Source: Desulfuromonas sp. (lineage in GTDB: Bacteria > Desulfobacterota > Desulfuromonadia > Desulfuromonadales > Geopsychrobacteraceae). From it: 45,337 bases of DNA. Every line of letters starts with the position of its first letter. Position 1 is the stretch's first letter. Shown here in pieces: positions 36,532 through 45,154 of the stretch. The translations under genes and the position numbers were made by a program. The notes under the pieces were generated by a model, which worked only from the letters and a program-made list of their open reading frames with translations, was not told the origin of the DNA and did not search any database. The stretch covers positions 1-45,337 of the forward strand of contig PKUC01000039.1 of assembly GCA_002868865.1 (NCBI GenBank), given 5' to 3'.

Positions 36532-38064
36532 ATGGACAAGACCTTTTACATTTCGACCCCGATCTACTACGTCAACGATGTTCCTCACATCGGTCACGCC
36601 TACACCACCCTGGCCTGCGATGTGCTGGCACGCTACAAACGGGCCCGCGGCTACGAAGTCAGCTTTCTGACCGGAACTGACGAGCACGGCCAGAAGGTCG
36701 AAACCGCCGCCAAAGCGAATGGTGAAACACCGCTGGAGCTGGCGGACCGGGTGGTTAAACGTTTTCAGTCGGTGTGGGAGAAACTCAATATCTCCAACAC
36801 CGATTTCATCCGCACCACTCAGGAGCGTCATAAGCAGGCGGTCACCGAACAGTTCCGCAAAATCGAGGCGAAGGGCGATATCTACCTCGGTCACTACGAG
36901 GACTGGTACTGTACTCCCTGCGAGACCTTCTGGACCGAAACCCAACTGCTCGACGGCACCTGCCCCGACTGCGGACGGCCGACCTCGAAGCTCAAAGAGG
37001 AATCCTATTTCTTCCGCATGAGCAAGTACCAGGATCAGCTGATCAAACATATCGAGGAAAACCCCGACTTCATTCAGCCCAAGAGCCGCCGTAACGAGAT
37101 CCTCAGCTTTGTCCGCGAAGGCCTGCGGGACCTGTCGATTTCACGAACATCGTTCTCCTGGGGTATCCCCGCTCCCGAAAACGACAAACACGTCATCTAC
37201 GTCTGGTTCGACGCGCTGACCAACTACATCTCGGCGCTGGGCTACCCCGACGACAAAGATGGCCTCTACAAAAAATTCTGGCCCGCCGACGCCCATGTGA
37301 TCGGCAAAGACATCCTGCGCTTTCACGCCGTCTACTGGCCGACATTCCTGATGGCCGCCGACCTGCCGCTGCCGAAGAAGGTCTTCGCCCACGGATGGTG
37401 GACCGTTGAGGGACAGAAGATGAGCAAGAGCCTACGCAACGTAGTTGAGCCGAACATGCTCATCGACACCTACGGAGTTGACGCGATCCGCTACTTCCTG
37501 TTGCGCGAAGTCCCCTTCGGGTTGGATGGTGATTTCTCACACAGCTCACTGATTTCACGGATCAACTCCGACTTGGCCAACGACCTCGGCAACCTTCTGA
37601 GTCGCTCTACCGCCATGCTCGGCAAATATTTCGGCGGGGTACTCCCCCAGGCAGGCACCGCGGACGAGATCGACACAGCATTTACCGCACGGTTCCCCAA
37701 AGCGATCGAACTGCTCGACAAGCAGTATTCCGACATGGCATTCAACAAAGCGCTACAGACCATCTGGGAACTGATTTCGTCCGGCAACAAATATATCGAC
37801 GAAACCGCGCCCTGGGCCCTCGCCAAGGATGACAGCCAAAAGGAACGTCTCGGAACGGTGATGTACAACCTGCTCGAAGCACAGCGCCTGATCGCCCTGC
37901 TGGTGGCCCCCTTCATGCCCGATACCGCTGAAAAAATGCTGGAGATTCTCGGCTGCGATGGGAAGGATGTCACCCTCGATGGCCACGACAGCTGGGGTGG
38001 GCTTCCAGCCGGAACGGAAATCAACAAAGCACAGCCCCTTTTCCCGCGGATTGAATCGGACTGA
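36532..38064 (+). CDS. metG: Methionyl-tRNA synthetase
   Basis: MetG charges initiator and elongator tRNA-Met. It is 510 residues. The HIGH motif is HIGH at 19-22 and KMSKS is in GQKMSKSLRN. The zinc insert carries CTPC and CPDC pairs. The protein stops after the anticodon-binding domain, with no C-terminal EMAP/Trbp111-like tRNA-binding domain, so it is the short form. AAGGAG lies upstream of the ATG. It is followed by a GC-rich hairpin and tatD. Confidence 0.98.
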   Translation: MDKTFYISTPIYYVNDVPHIGHAYTTLACDVLARYKRARGYEVSFLTGTDEHGQKVETAAKANGETPLELADRVVKRFQSVWEKLNISNTDFIRTTQERHKQAVTEQFRKIEAKGDIYLGHYEDWYCTPCETFWTETQLLDGTCPDCGRPTSKLKEESYFFRMSKYQDQLIKHIEENPDFIQPKSRRNEILSFVREGLRDLSISRTSFSWGIPAPENDKHVIYVWFDALTNYISALGYPDDKDGLYKKFWPADAHVIGKDILRFHAVYWPTFLMAADLPLPKKVFAHGWWTVEGQKMSKSLRNVVEPNMLIDTYGVDAIRYFLLREVPFGLDGDFSHSSLISRINSDLANDLGNLLSRSTAMLGKYFGGVLPQAGTADEIDTAFTARFPKAIELLDKQYSDMAFNKALQTIWELISSGNKYIDETAPWALAKDDSQKERLGTVMYNLLEAQRLIALLVAPFMPDTAEKMLEILGCDGKDVTLDGHDSWGGLPAGTEINKAQPLFPRIESD

Positions 38065-38098
38065 TCTGCTGAGCTACAATCGAATAGACAACTCAAAT

Positions 38099-38119
38099 CG
38101 GGGCGCTACAGGCGCCCCG
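38099..38119 (+). terminator. GC-rich hairpin between metG and tatD
   Basis: A perfect 8-bp stem (CGGGGCGC / GCGCCCCG) with a 5-base loop lies between metG and tatD. No T-run follows, and the tatD ribosome binding site (TTGGAG) lies just downstream. It may modulate tatD expression rather than terminate. Confidence 0.4.
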
Positions 38120-38138
38120 CTCTCTTGGAGACCCAGGT

Positions 38139-39527
38139 ATGTCTACCCAACACCCCGGCCTGATCGACTCACACGCTCACCTCGACGGTCGTCAGTACGA
38201 TGAAGATCGCCAAGAGGTCATAGATCGTGCTCACCAAAGCGGCGTCAGTCATATACTGACCGTCGGCTGCGACCTGCAGAGTTCGCAGGCCAGTATCGAA
38301 CTGGCACAGCGCTTTGACCAGATCTACGCGGCGGTCGGCATCCATCCCCATGACGCCCAGGAATGCAACGATGCTGCCATCACGCAACTGCGAAAGATGC
38401 AGCGGCACTCCAAAGTGGTCGCTATTGGCGAGATCGGCCTCGATTTTTTCCGGGATCGTTCCCCGCGTGACCAACAGCGTGAAGCGTTTCGCCGCCAGAT
38501 CAGCCTGGCCAAAGAAGTCAAAAAACCGATCATCGTTCATGACCGTGACGCCCACGACGAGGTCCTGCAGATTCTGCGCGAAGAAGATGCCGCCAGCGTC
38601 GGCGGTGTCCTGCACTGCTTCAGCGGTGATCTACAGATGGCCAAGGACTGCCTGGAGCTCGGATTTTACCTCTCGTTCCCCGGTACCATAACCTATCCGA
38701 AAAACGAAGCCGCCAGAGAGATCGTCAAAGCGGTCTCCATCGACCGCATGCTGGTGGAAACCGACTGCCCCTATCTGTCACCGCAGAAATTTCGCGGCAA
38801 GCGCAATGAACCGGCTTATGTCCGCTATACCGCCGAGAGAATCGCCGAGATCAAGGGACTGACCTTCGACGATGTGGCCCGCGTCACCAGTCGCAACAGC
38901 TTTAACCTATTCGGGATCGGCGACGTCGACCAGACCACCCAGATCGCCTATCAGATCCGCGATTCGCTCTACCTGAACATCACCAATCGTTGCACCAACG
39001 CCTGTATCTTCTGCGCCAAATTCGACGATTTTGTCGTCAAAGGACATGAGCTTCAACTCGATCACGAACCGGACGCCTCTGAATTGAAACGTGCCATCGG
39101 CGATCCGACCCGTTACGACGAAGTGGTCTTCTGCGGCTATGGCGAACCATTACTGCGGCTGGATCTGGTCAAAGAGATCGCGCGCTGGTTGAAGGGTCAG
39201 GGCATCAAGGTCCGCATCAACACCGACGGACAAGCCAACCTCGTTCACGGACGCAACGTTCTGCCGGAACTGTCCGGCCTGGTCGATGCGGTTTCAGTGT
39301 CACTCAACGCCCCCGACCGCGCCACCTACCAGATGCTTTGCCAGTCGCAATTTGCCGAGGAAGGCTATCAGGCGGTCAAAGACTTTCTCAGACAGGCAAT
39401 GGACTACATCCCTGAGGTGGTGGCCTCAGCAGTGACCTATCCGGGGGTCGACATCGACGCCTGTCGCGCGGTGGCCAATGAGTTGGGGGTGGAATTCAGG
39501 GTCCGGGAATATCAGGAAGTCGGGTAG
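38139..39527 (+). CDS. TatD family hydrolase fused to radical SAM domain
   Basis: A 462-residue two-domain protein. Residues about 8-262 are a TatD metal-dependent hydrolase with SHAHLDG (H12, H14), E98 in GEIGLDFF, H134, H159 and D209 in VETDCPYLSP, all metal ligands of the family. Residues about 276-462 are a radical SAM domain with CTNACIFC (C285, C289, C292) binding a 4Fe-4S cluster and CGYGEPLLR matching the GGE-like SAM motif. A separate family of TatD-associated radical SAM proteins is known; here the two are one frame. Function of the second half is unknown. The ATG follows GGAG. Confidence 0.93.
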   Translation: MSTQHPGLIDSHAHLDGRQYDEDRQEVIDRAHQSGVSHILTVGCDLQSSQASIELAQRFDQIYAAVGIHPHDAQECNDAAITQLRKMQRHSKVVAIGEIGLDFFRDRSPRDQQREAFRRQISLAKEVKKPIIVHDRDAHDEVLQILREEDAASVGGVLHCFSGDLQMAKDCLELGFYLSFPGTITYPKNEAAREIVKAVSIDRMLVETDCPYLSPQKFRGKRNEPAYVRYTAERIAEIKGLTFDDVARVTSRNSFNLFGIGDVDQTTQIAYQIRDSLYLNITNRCTNACIFCAKFDDFVVKGHELQLDHEPDASELKRAIGDPTRYDEVVFCGYGEPLLRLDLVKEIARWLKGQGIKVRINTDGQANLVHGRNVLPELSGLVDAVSVSLNAPDRATYQMLCQSQFAEEGYQAVKDFLRQAMDYIPEVVASAVTYPGVDIDACRAVANELGVEFRVREYQEVG

Positions 39528-39541
39528 TTGCTTGACCAAAA

Positions 39542-39579
39542 ATCAAGAGCCGACGAAAACAGCTTCGTCGGCTCTTGAT
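39542..39579. terminator. Intrinsic terminator between tatD and livF
   Basis: A perfect 16-bp stem (ATCAAGAGCCGACGAA and complement) has a 6-base loop. On the minus strand it is followed by TTTTGG, so it best terminates livF. On the plus strand no T-run follows, but the stable stem may still stop tatD transcripts. It sits in the 84-base convergent gap. Confidence 0.85.
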
Positions 39580-39611
39580 AAAACATCGTGCTCACTCAGC
39601 GGCATGTCGGC

Positions 39612-40337
39612 TCAGCCCCCGAGATACGCCTTCTTCACCTCCGGGTTGCCCAACAGTTCCTCACTGGTCCCTTCAGCGACAATCGTCCCGGTATCGAGCA
39701 CATAACCGCGATGGGCCAGATGCAGCGCAAGATTAGCATTCTGCTCCACCAGCAAAATCGTCATCCCCTCCTCATTGAGTTGCTTCAGCTTACGGAACAG
39801 CTCGTACTTGAGTACCGGCGCCAACCCCATCGACGGCTCGTCGAGGAGCAGAATTTTACAGCCGGTCATCAGAGCACGACCGACGGCAAGCATCTGCTGT
39901 TCACCGCCAGAGAGAGATTCGCTGCGCTGGTTGCGCCGCTCCTTCAACCGCGGGAACAGTTCAAAGATCCGTTCATATTCAGCGTCGAGATCGGCGCCTC
40001 TATCACGAGCGTAAGTCGCTAGCTTCAGGTTTTCCAGCACCGTCAGGTTGCCGAAGATTCGTCGGCCCTCGGGGGAGAGAGCCAGGTGCAGATCCTTGAC
40101 CACGGCGCTCGGCCGGGTTTTGAGGATCGACTCCCCTTTAAACTTGATATCACCACCAACCACACGGGGGGCTTCCGGCGGCGGCAAGCGGGTAATGGTA
40201 TAGAGACTGGTGGTCTTGCCTGCTCCGTTGGCACCGATCAGGGTGACGATTTCGCCCTCGTTGACGTGAAAGCTGATCCCGTGAAGGGCCTGAATATTGC
40301 CGTACTTCACTTCGAGATTTTCAACTTGCAGCAGCAT
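39612..40337 (-). CDS. livF: Branched-chain amino acid ABC transporter, ATP-binding protein LivF
   Basis: One of the two ATPases of the LIV importer. It is 241 residues with Walker A GANGAGKTT, signature LSGGEQQML, Walker B ILLLDEPSMG and the switch His region. The phrase LALSPEGRRIFGNLTV is typical of LivF. Its ATG overlaps the livG stop by one base. It is the last gene of the operon, followed by a strong terminator. Confidence 0.97.
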   Translation of the reverse strand: MLLQVENLEVKYGNIQALHGISFHVNEGEIVTLIGANGAGKTTSLYTITRLPPPEAPRVVGGDIKFKGESILKTRPSAVVKDLHLALSPEGRRIFGNLTVLENLKLATYARDRGADLDAEYERIFELFPRLKERRNQRSESLSGGEQQMLAVGRALMTGCKILLLDEPSMGLAPVLKYELFRKLKQLNEEGMTILLVEQNANLALHLAHRGYVLDTGTIVAEGTSEELLGNPEVKKAYLGG

Positions 40338-41137
40338 CAGATATTATCATCTCCCAAGTACGCGGTGATAACCGCGGGATGGTTGCGGATGTCTTCGGGA
40401 TTGCCCTCGGCGATGGTTTCACCGAAGTCGATCACTTTGATCTGTTCGCACAGCTCCATCATCACGTCCATATGATGCTCGATCATCCAAATGGTGACAT
40501 CGAACGTTTCGTGAATCCAGCGGATCAGACGGATCAGGTCTTTGGCATCAGCCGAGTTGAGTCCAGCGGCCGGTTCGTCCAGCAGCAGAAGCTTTGGTTT
40601 GGTCGATAGAGCACGCGCAATCTCCAACTTTCTCTGTGTTCCGTAGGGCAGGTTTTTCGGGAACTCATCGGCAAACTGCATCAGGTCGAAGACCTCAAGC
40701 AGTTCGTTCGCTTCCTCGGAGATCTGCGTTTCACGCTGTTTGTAACGTTTGGTACGAAAAACACTGCTGAAGAAGCCGTAGTTCAGCCAGTAGTGCTGGG
40801 CGACACGGATGTTGTCGAGCACCGTCATATCGTTCCAGAGACGAATATTCTGGAAGGTCCGGGCCACGCCCAGCGAAGTAACCTTGTGCGGCTTGAGTCC
40901 GGCGGTCGGTTGCCCGTTAATAAAAATCTCACCCACGGTTGGCTGATAAAAGCCGCTGACCAAATTAAAGACAGTGGTCTTGCCAGCGCCGTTAGGACCG
41001 ATCAGGCCGGTCAATTCGCCCGGCATCAACCTGACGTTGAAATCGGAGACAGCGCGCAGACCACCGAACTGCTGGGTCATGCCGCGGACTTCGAGAACCG
41101 GTGTGATATTTGTCTGTGGTTGTGTCTGTGCCATCAT
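40337..41137 (-). CDS. livG: Branched-chain amino acid ABC transporter, ATP-binding protein LivG
   Basis: The second LIV ATPase, 266 residues. Walker A is GPNGAGKTT, and the signature region is NLPYGTQRKLEIARAL, the LivG-type variant. Walker B is LLLLDEPAAGLN, followed by WMIEHHMD. The LGVARTFQNIRLW stretch is diagnostic. Two tandem ATGs open the gene. The first overlaps the livM stop by ATGA. A 15-residue polar leader precedes the nucleotide-binding domain. Confidence 0.97.
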   Translation of the reverse strand: MMAQTQPQTNITPVLEVRGMTQQFGGLRAVSDFNVRLMPGELTGLIGPNGAGKTTVFNLVSGFYQPTVGEIFINGQPTAGLKPHKVTSLGVARTFQNIRLWNDMTVLDNIRVAQHYWLNYGFFSSVFRTKRYKQRETQISEEANELLEVFDLMQFADEFPKNLPYGTQRKLEIARALSTKPKLLLLDEPAAGLNSADAKDLIRLIRWIHETFDVTIWMIEHHMDVMMELCEQIKVIDFGETIAEGNPEDIRNHPAVITAYLGDDNI

Positions 41138-42204
41138 TTAAACCTGTAGAACTTCTTCAGCTTCGGGAACACATCGCTCAGTTCGCGGTTGCCCATAATC
41201 CCTTCCGGGCGGAACTGCATGACGATAACCAACAGCAACGGAATCATCACCCACTTGATAACACCGGCCGAAGGTTCCCAGTCGGGGAAGATGAAGGTCA
41301 CCGGTGACAGCATTCCGTCGATGATCGCCTGTGAGCGCAGAATCTCCATCAGTGTGGTGAACAGAATCGCCGAGATAATGGCCCCCGAAAGCGAACCCAT
41401 GCCGCCGAGATAGACCATGACCATCGCTTCGGTCGACTTGAGGATATTGAACGACTGCGGGTTGACATAGCCGATGATGTGCGCGTAGAGACCGCCCGCA
41501 CAGCCCGCCAGACCGGCAGCGACCATAAAGTTGATAATTTTGATCTTGTTGGTGTTGACGCTCATGATCTCGGCGGCGACCTCATCCTGGCAGATGGCGT
41601 TCACACCTTTGCCATAGGTGGAACTGATGAAACGCCGGATCACCCATACGGTGAAGATGGTGAAGTTGATCACCCAGAACAGCATCCAGGGGCCATCGAA
41701 GATGTCGATCATCGCCCAATAGGTGTCCTTCATCCCCTGAAAACCGCGCGAGCCGCCGATGAAGTTCATGTTCTCCAGCGCTGAAATGATCATGTAATTG
41801 ACAGCAATGGAGATGATCGCCAGGTAGTCATCACGGGTTTTGAATGAGGGAACCGACACCAGCAACGAGGAAACGGCAGCGACCGCGCCACCGATCAGCA
41901 GGATGAACGGAAAAACAAACAGGACCGATCCAGCGGGCAGCATCGGGTCGCCGAACTTGCTGCCGAAGCAGAGCACCGAAATGATCGAGGAGACATAGGC
42001 GCCGACACACATGAAACCGGCATGGCCGCAGGTAAATTCCCCCATATTGCCGTTGACCAGATTAAGGCTGGTCGACATGATGATGTTGATGCCGATAGTC
42101 ATCACGACAATCTGGATATAGTTATCGATCCAACCGAAATGGGCCGCAACCAGCAGCAGGACGGCAACGATGGCCAGCAGAGCGTTGAGAGAATGGTGTT
42201 TCAT
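41134..42204 (-). CDS. livM: Branched-chain amino acid ABC transporter permease LivM
   Basis: Inner-membrane permease, about 356 residues with some ten hydrophobic segments. Family stretches are SLNLVNGNMGEFTCGHAGFMCVGAY (in part), SFKTRDDYLAIISIAVNYM and YAHIIGYVNPQSF. The ATG at 42204 is preceded by GGAGA six bases away. An upstream in-frame TTG at 42219 is less likely. It is coupled to livG by ATGA and follows livH closely. With LivH it forms the translocation pore. Confidence 0.95.
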   Translation of the reverse strand: MKHHSLNALLAIVAVLLLVAAHFGWIDNYIQIVVMTIGINIIMSTSLNLVNGNMGEFTCGHAGFMCVGAYVSSIISVLCFGSKFGDPMLPAGSVLFVFPFILLIGGAVAAVSSLLVSVPSFKTRDDYLAIISIAVNYMIISALENMNFIGGSRGFQGMKDTYWAMIDIFDGPWMLFWVINFTIFTVWVIRRFISSTYGKGVNAICQDEVAAEIMSVNTNKIKIINFMVAAGLAGCAGGLYAHIIGYVNPQSFNILKSTEAMVMVYLGGMGSLSGAIISAILFTTLMEILRSQAIIDGMLSPVTFIFPDWEPSAGVIKWVMIPLLLVIVMQFRPEGIMGNRELSDVFPKLKKFYRFK

Positions 42205-42219
42205 CGCTTCTCCACCCAA

Positions 42220-43131
42220 CTATATCTTGGTCGACTGCGGGATGCCGAACAAACCGGTCGGCTTCATCCACAGAATCAGGAGTAAAATGGTAAAGGCGAA
42301 CAGATCCCGATAGGTGGAGGGGAAGACCGTAACCACAGCCACCTCGATCGCGCCGAGCAGGAAACCGCCGACAAACGCCCCCTTGATGTCGCCGATCCCA
42401 CCAACTACAGCAGCGATAAAGGCCTTCCAGCCGATCAGCATGCCCATGAACGGTTCGAGCACCGGATAGCTCATGGCGAACAACAAACCTGCCAATCCAG
42501 CAAAACCGGAACCGAGGACAAAGGTGATAACGATGATGTTATCCATCGGGATCCCCATCAGCGGAATGGCAAACTTGTCGTAGGAGATCGCCCGCATCGC
42601 CATGCCGACCCGGGTCCGGGTGACCACCCACTGCAAAAACAGAAACACGAGTACCGCCGTGACAATAACCATGACCTTCAGGTTGGTCAGGGCGATCCCA
42701 CCGATGTTCCAGATCTGCTTTTCGACCAGTTCCGGAAATTTCAAGCGACTGGCACCAAGCACGGCGAGGTTGGAATACTCCAGAATCAAACCGCACATCA
42801 GCGCGGTAATGACCACGTAGAGACGATGCGCTCCTTTGCGCCGCAGCGGGCGGTAGGCGATCCGTTCCAGGGTGACACCGACGCAGGCCGTCAACATCAT
42901 GGTCAGTGGCACGGTGACCAGAAAGGCGACCAGAGGTGAGAGCCCGGCCAGTGGGCCGAGCAGAAATCCGGCGACAAAGAACGAAATATACGCACCGACC
43001 ATAAAGATATCGCCATGGGCGAAATTGATCAGGCGAAGCACCCCGTAAACAAGGGTGTAACCGAGGGCGATGAGGGCGTAAAAGCTCCCCCACTGCAGGG
43101 CGTTCAAAACATTCTGAAAGATGAAATCCAC
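42220..43131 (-). CDS. livH: Branched-chain amino acid ABC transporter permease LivH
   Basis: Inner-membrane permease of 303 residues with about eight hydrophobic segments. Hallmarks are LIALGYTLVYGVLRLINFAHGD near the N-terminus (two overlapping family motifs), GGIGDIKGAFVGGFLLGAIE and a C-terminal WMKPTGLFG. The start is GTG at 43131 with GGAAG upstream. It pairs with LivM. A hairpin separates it from livK, which usually lets the binding protein be made in excess. Confidence 0.96.
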   Translation of the reverse strand: MDFIFQNVLNALQWGSFYALIALGYTLVYGVLRLINFAHGDIFMVGAYISFFVAGFLLGPLAGLSPLVAFLVTVPLTMMLTACVGVTLERIAYRPLRRKGAHRLYVVITALMCGLILEYSNLAVLGASRLKFPELVEKQIWNIGGIALTNLKVMVIVTAVLVFLFLQWVVTRTRVGMAMRAISYDKFAIPLMGIPMDNIIVITFVLGSGFAGLAGLLFAMSYPVLEPFMGMLIGWKAFIAAVVGGIGDIKGAFVGGFLLGAIEVAVVTVFPSTYRDLFAFTILLLILWMKPTGLFGIPQSTKI

Positions 43132-43178
43132 GAATCTTCCTTGCGTAAAACGTTTGAATTACGAGGCTGCAAAGGCTG

Positions 43179-43208
43179 CAGTGCGGGGTCCCGGAGGCCC
43201 CCGCACTG
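43179..43208 (-). terminator. Hairpin between livK and livH
   Basis: A perfect 10-bp stem (CAGTGCGGGG / CCCCGCACTG) with a 10-base loop lies in the 102-base gap after livK. There is no T-run on the minus strand, so it is best read as an mRNA 3'-stabilising or partial stop element for livK. Confidence 0.5.
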
Positions 43209-43233
43209 TTTGGGCTGGATCTCTCTTTTGAGA

Positions 43234-44400
43234 CTACTCAGGGCAGACAGATTCTTCGAACTGGAAGCTGCCATCGTTGGCAACCTTAACAACCACAGCG
43301 CACTTGATCGGGTCACCCTGCTCATCGAATTTGGATGAACCGGTAATACCGTCAAACGACTTGATGGCGGCAAGGCCGTCGCGGATCGCTTTACGCATCT
43401 TGCGTGGGTTTTTTTCGACTTTACCGGCGTTCTTGATGCCTTCAATCAGCAGACCGATTGAGTCCCAGGTCAGTGCGGCGTAGTCTGCAGGTTCGGAACC
43501 ATGAGCAGCCTTATAACGGTCGATGAAGATCTTGGTGGCACCGGTGGCACCGGCTGCAGCGTAATGGGTAGAGAAAAATTGGCCGTAGCACTCTTCGCCA
43601 CAAAGTTTGACCAGGTCAGGCGTTCCCCAGGCGTCGCCACCCATGAAGGGGCCTTTGTAGCCGAGATCACGTGCCTGAGGGATGATCAGAGCCACCTGGT
43701 TGTAGTTGTCCGGGACGAAGATGAAGTCCGGCTTGGCCTTGATGATGGTTGTCAACTGGGCAGAGAAATCCTGGTCCTTGGTGCCGTGGGATTCGTAAGC
43801 AACGACCGGACCGAGTCCCTTCGCTTCCCAGGCCGCCTTGAATGCTTCTGCCAGGCCGACAGAATAGTCGTTGGAGACGTCGAAAAGAACCGCGGCTGTC
43901 TTGGCGTTATATTTTTTCGCAGCGAAGTTAGCTGCAACCGGCCCCTGAAAGGGGTCAAGGAAGGCCGCGCGGAAAACCCAGGGGCGATCCAGGGTGGTAT
44001 TCGGGTTGGTCGACCAGGGACTGATCATCGGCACACGGTTGTCGTTGGCAGTACCACCACCAGGAACCGCCTGTTTGGAAGAGTTGGGACCGATAATAGC
44101 AACAACTTCTTCCTGCTCGATCAGCTTCAAAGCTGCAGTCACAGCAGATTCGGCTTTTGACTCGTTGTCCATGTAAATAAATTCGAGCATGTACTTTTTG
44201 CCACCGACTTCGAGGCCACCTGCGCCGTTAATATCGGCAAGGTACATCTCTGCTGCGTTTTTGGAGCCTTCACCAACTTCCGGGATATCGCCGGTCATCG
44301 GGATGTTGAAGCCAATTTTAATAGTGTCAGCAGCAACGGCGGGAAGCGTCATCACTAAAGCCAGACAACACGCAACCAAAAGGGACAATACCTTCTTCAT
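43234..44400 (-). CDS. livK: Branched-chain amino acid-binding periplasmic protein LivK
   Basis: Substrate-binding protein of the LIV importer, 388 residues before processing. A Sec signal peptide (KKVLSLLVACCLALVMTLP) with probable cleavage after AVAA precedes DTIKIGFNIPMTGDIPEVG. C11 lies too close to the N-terminus for a convincing lipobox. The type I periplasmic-binding fold shows in VAIIGPNSSKQAVPGG, SPWSTNPNTTLDRPWVFRAA and VAYESHGTKDQDFSAQLT. AGGAGG seven bases before the ATG fixes the start. It is the first gene of the liv operon. The substrate could be a branched-chain amino acid or a related compound. Confidence 0.96.
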   Translation of the reverse strand: MKKVLSLLVACCLALVMTLPAVAADTIKIGFNIPMTGDIPEVGEGSKNAAEMYLADINGAGGLEVGGKKYMLEFIYMDNESKAESAVTAALKLIEQEEVVAIIGPNSSKQAVPGGGTANDNRVPMISPWSTNPNTTLDRPWVFRAAFLDPFQGPVAANFAAKKYNAKTAAVLFDVSNDYSVGLAEAFKAAWEAKGLGPVVAYESHGTKDQDFSAQLTTIIKAKPDFIFVPDNYNQVALIIPQARDLGYKGPFMGGDAWGTPDLVKLCGEECYGQFFSTHYAAAGATGATKIFIDRYKAAHGSEPADYAALTWDSIGLLIEGIKNAGKVEKNPRKMRKAIRDGLAAIKSFDGITGSSKFDEQGDPIKCAVVVKVANDGSFQFEESVCPE

Positions 44401-44445
44401 GTGGACCTCCTCTGTCGTGGATAGGGAAAATCTCAAAACACCAAG

Positions 44446-44503
44446 TTTCGGACAAAAAACACAAAAAGCCGCCTGCCGGCACATTGCCAGGCACGGGCGG
44501 CTT
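44446..44503 (-). terminator. Terminator-like hairpin in the livK leader (possible attenuator)
   Basis: On the minus strand a 16-bp imperfect stem ends in a T-rich tract. AAGCCGCC pairs with GGCGGCTT, then TGCC/GGCA and GGCA/TGCC stack around a 3-base loop; the tract after it reads TTTTTGTGTTTTTTG. It lies 66 bases before the livK ATG. It could end transcripts from the upstream small genes, or attenuate livK if transcription starts near 44565. Confidence 0.75.
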
Positions 44504-44571
44504 CTTTGCTCACCAGAACTTCAGGATTGTCGCTCCTCCTAACGCATCGGAATCAGCACACGCACAGTGTT

Positions 44572-44604
44572 ACTATACTTTTAATTGAAATAGTGAAATA
44601 TTTC
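44572..44604 (-). promoter_or_regulatory. Possible livK promoter with inverted and direct repeats
   Basis: A good -10 (TATAGT, 44572-44577, minus strand) lies 66 bases upstream of the leader terminator hairpin. The -35 is weak (TTTCAC with a 15-base gap). The palindrome GAAATATTTC (44595-44604) and a nearby GAAATA copy (44587-44592) overlap the -35 zone and might be an operator. Confidence 0.35.
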
Positions 44605-44666
44605 TACACCTCAACACATTTTTTAACAAAAAGGCAAAACAGCGGATAAAAAAACGTCTTTCCATG

Positions 44667-44888
44667 TCATGGCTGGAGTTCGATTTTGGATGATTGCTGC
44701 GTCTGGCAATCGGGACAATCGAAAACCCTCGTGTCGTGCCACCAGGGTTCCGCATCCCAACAGGCCGGATTCTCGATACAATTGACATGGGTCACATCAT
44801 TAAAATTCTTCACCTGACCGCACCCTTCGCAATACAACCAGACCTTACCATCGGCGCACGCCTGCAAAAACTCACCGGGATTCGACAT
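44667..44888 (-). CDS. Small cysteine-rich protein of unknown function
   Basis: A 73-residue protein with seven cysteines: C11, CEGC (20-23), C37, C43 and CPDC (58-61). The two CxxC pairs suggest a zinc ribbon. Trp is also frequent (AEPWWHD). I do not recognise the family. The ATG is preceded by a weak purine stretch (GAGAG). It follows the tautomerase-like gene by 34 bases and probably shares its transcript. Composition resembles its neighbours. A role in metal binding is inference from the cysteines only. Confidence 0.7.
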   Translation of the reverse strand: MSNPGEFLQACADGKVWLYCEGCGQVKNFNDVTHVNCIENPACWDAEPWWHDTRVFDCPDCQTQQSSKIELQP

Positions 44889-44922
44889 AAAATTCTCTCA
44901 AAAAATGGGATGTGAGACGGGT

Positions 44923-45141
44923 CTACCTTGGCGACACTTTCGGGGAACCCTCAGCACGCAGCTGCTTCACGGTTCGTCCGGCAATCCCCCAATTTTCAGT
45001 GGCAGATTCTTTAATCACCACGTGGGTCGTCGTCGGGTTTTTATTCAGAACCCGCGTCATCAAATCAGTGATCCCTTCGACCAACTCCGCCTTCTGCTCC
45101 GCAGTCGCACCCTCCGTGATCATAACCTGTATGTATGGCAT
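44923..45141 (-). CDS. 4-oxalocrotonate tautomerase family protein
   Basis: A 72-residue tautomerase-fold protein beginning PYIQVMITEGATAEQKAELVEGITD, so Pro after the initiator Met is the expected catalytic base. VLNKNPTTTHVVIKES and ENWGIAGRTV follow the family pattern. The ATG at 45141 is chosen for the terminal proline; GGAG lies nine bases upstream. The frame continues 18 codons further, but only through a terminator hairpin. No aromatic-degradation genes are nearby, so the physiological substrate is unknown. Confidence 0.9.
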   Translation of the reverse strand: MPYIQVMITEGATAEQKAELVEGITDLMTRVLNKNPTTTHVVIKESATENWGIAGRTVKQLRAEGSPKVSPR

Positions 45142-45154
45142 GCTTAAAATCTCC

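Noticed and set aside
44473-44492. Sigma54-like GG-N10-GC in the livK leader
   Set aside because: The match lies wholly inside the hairpin and its -12 half is poor, so the pairing explains it better.
44648-44680. T-run after the small cysteine-rich gene as a terminator
   Set aside because: The only inverted repeat there (CCATG-A-CATGG) has a one-base loop and cannot form a useful hairpin.
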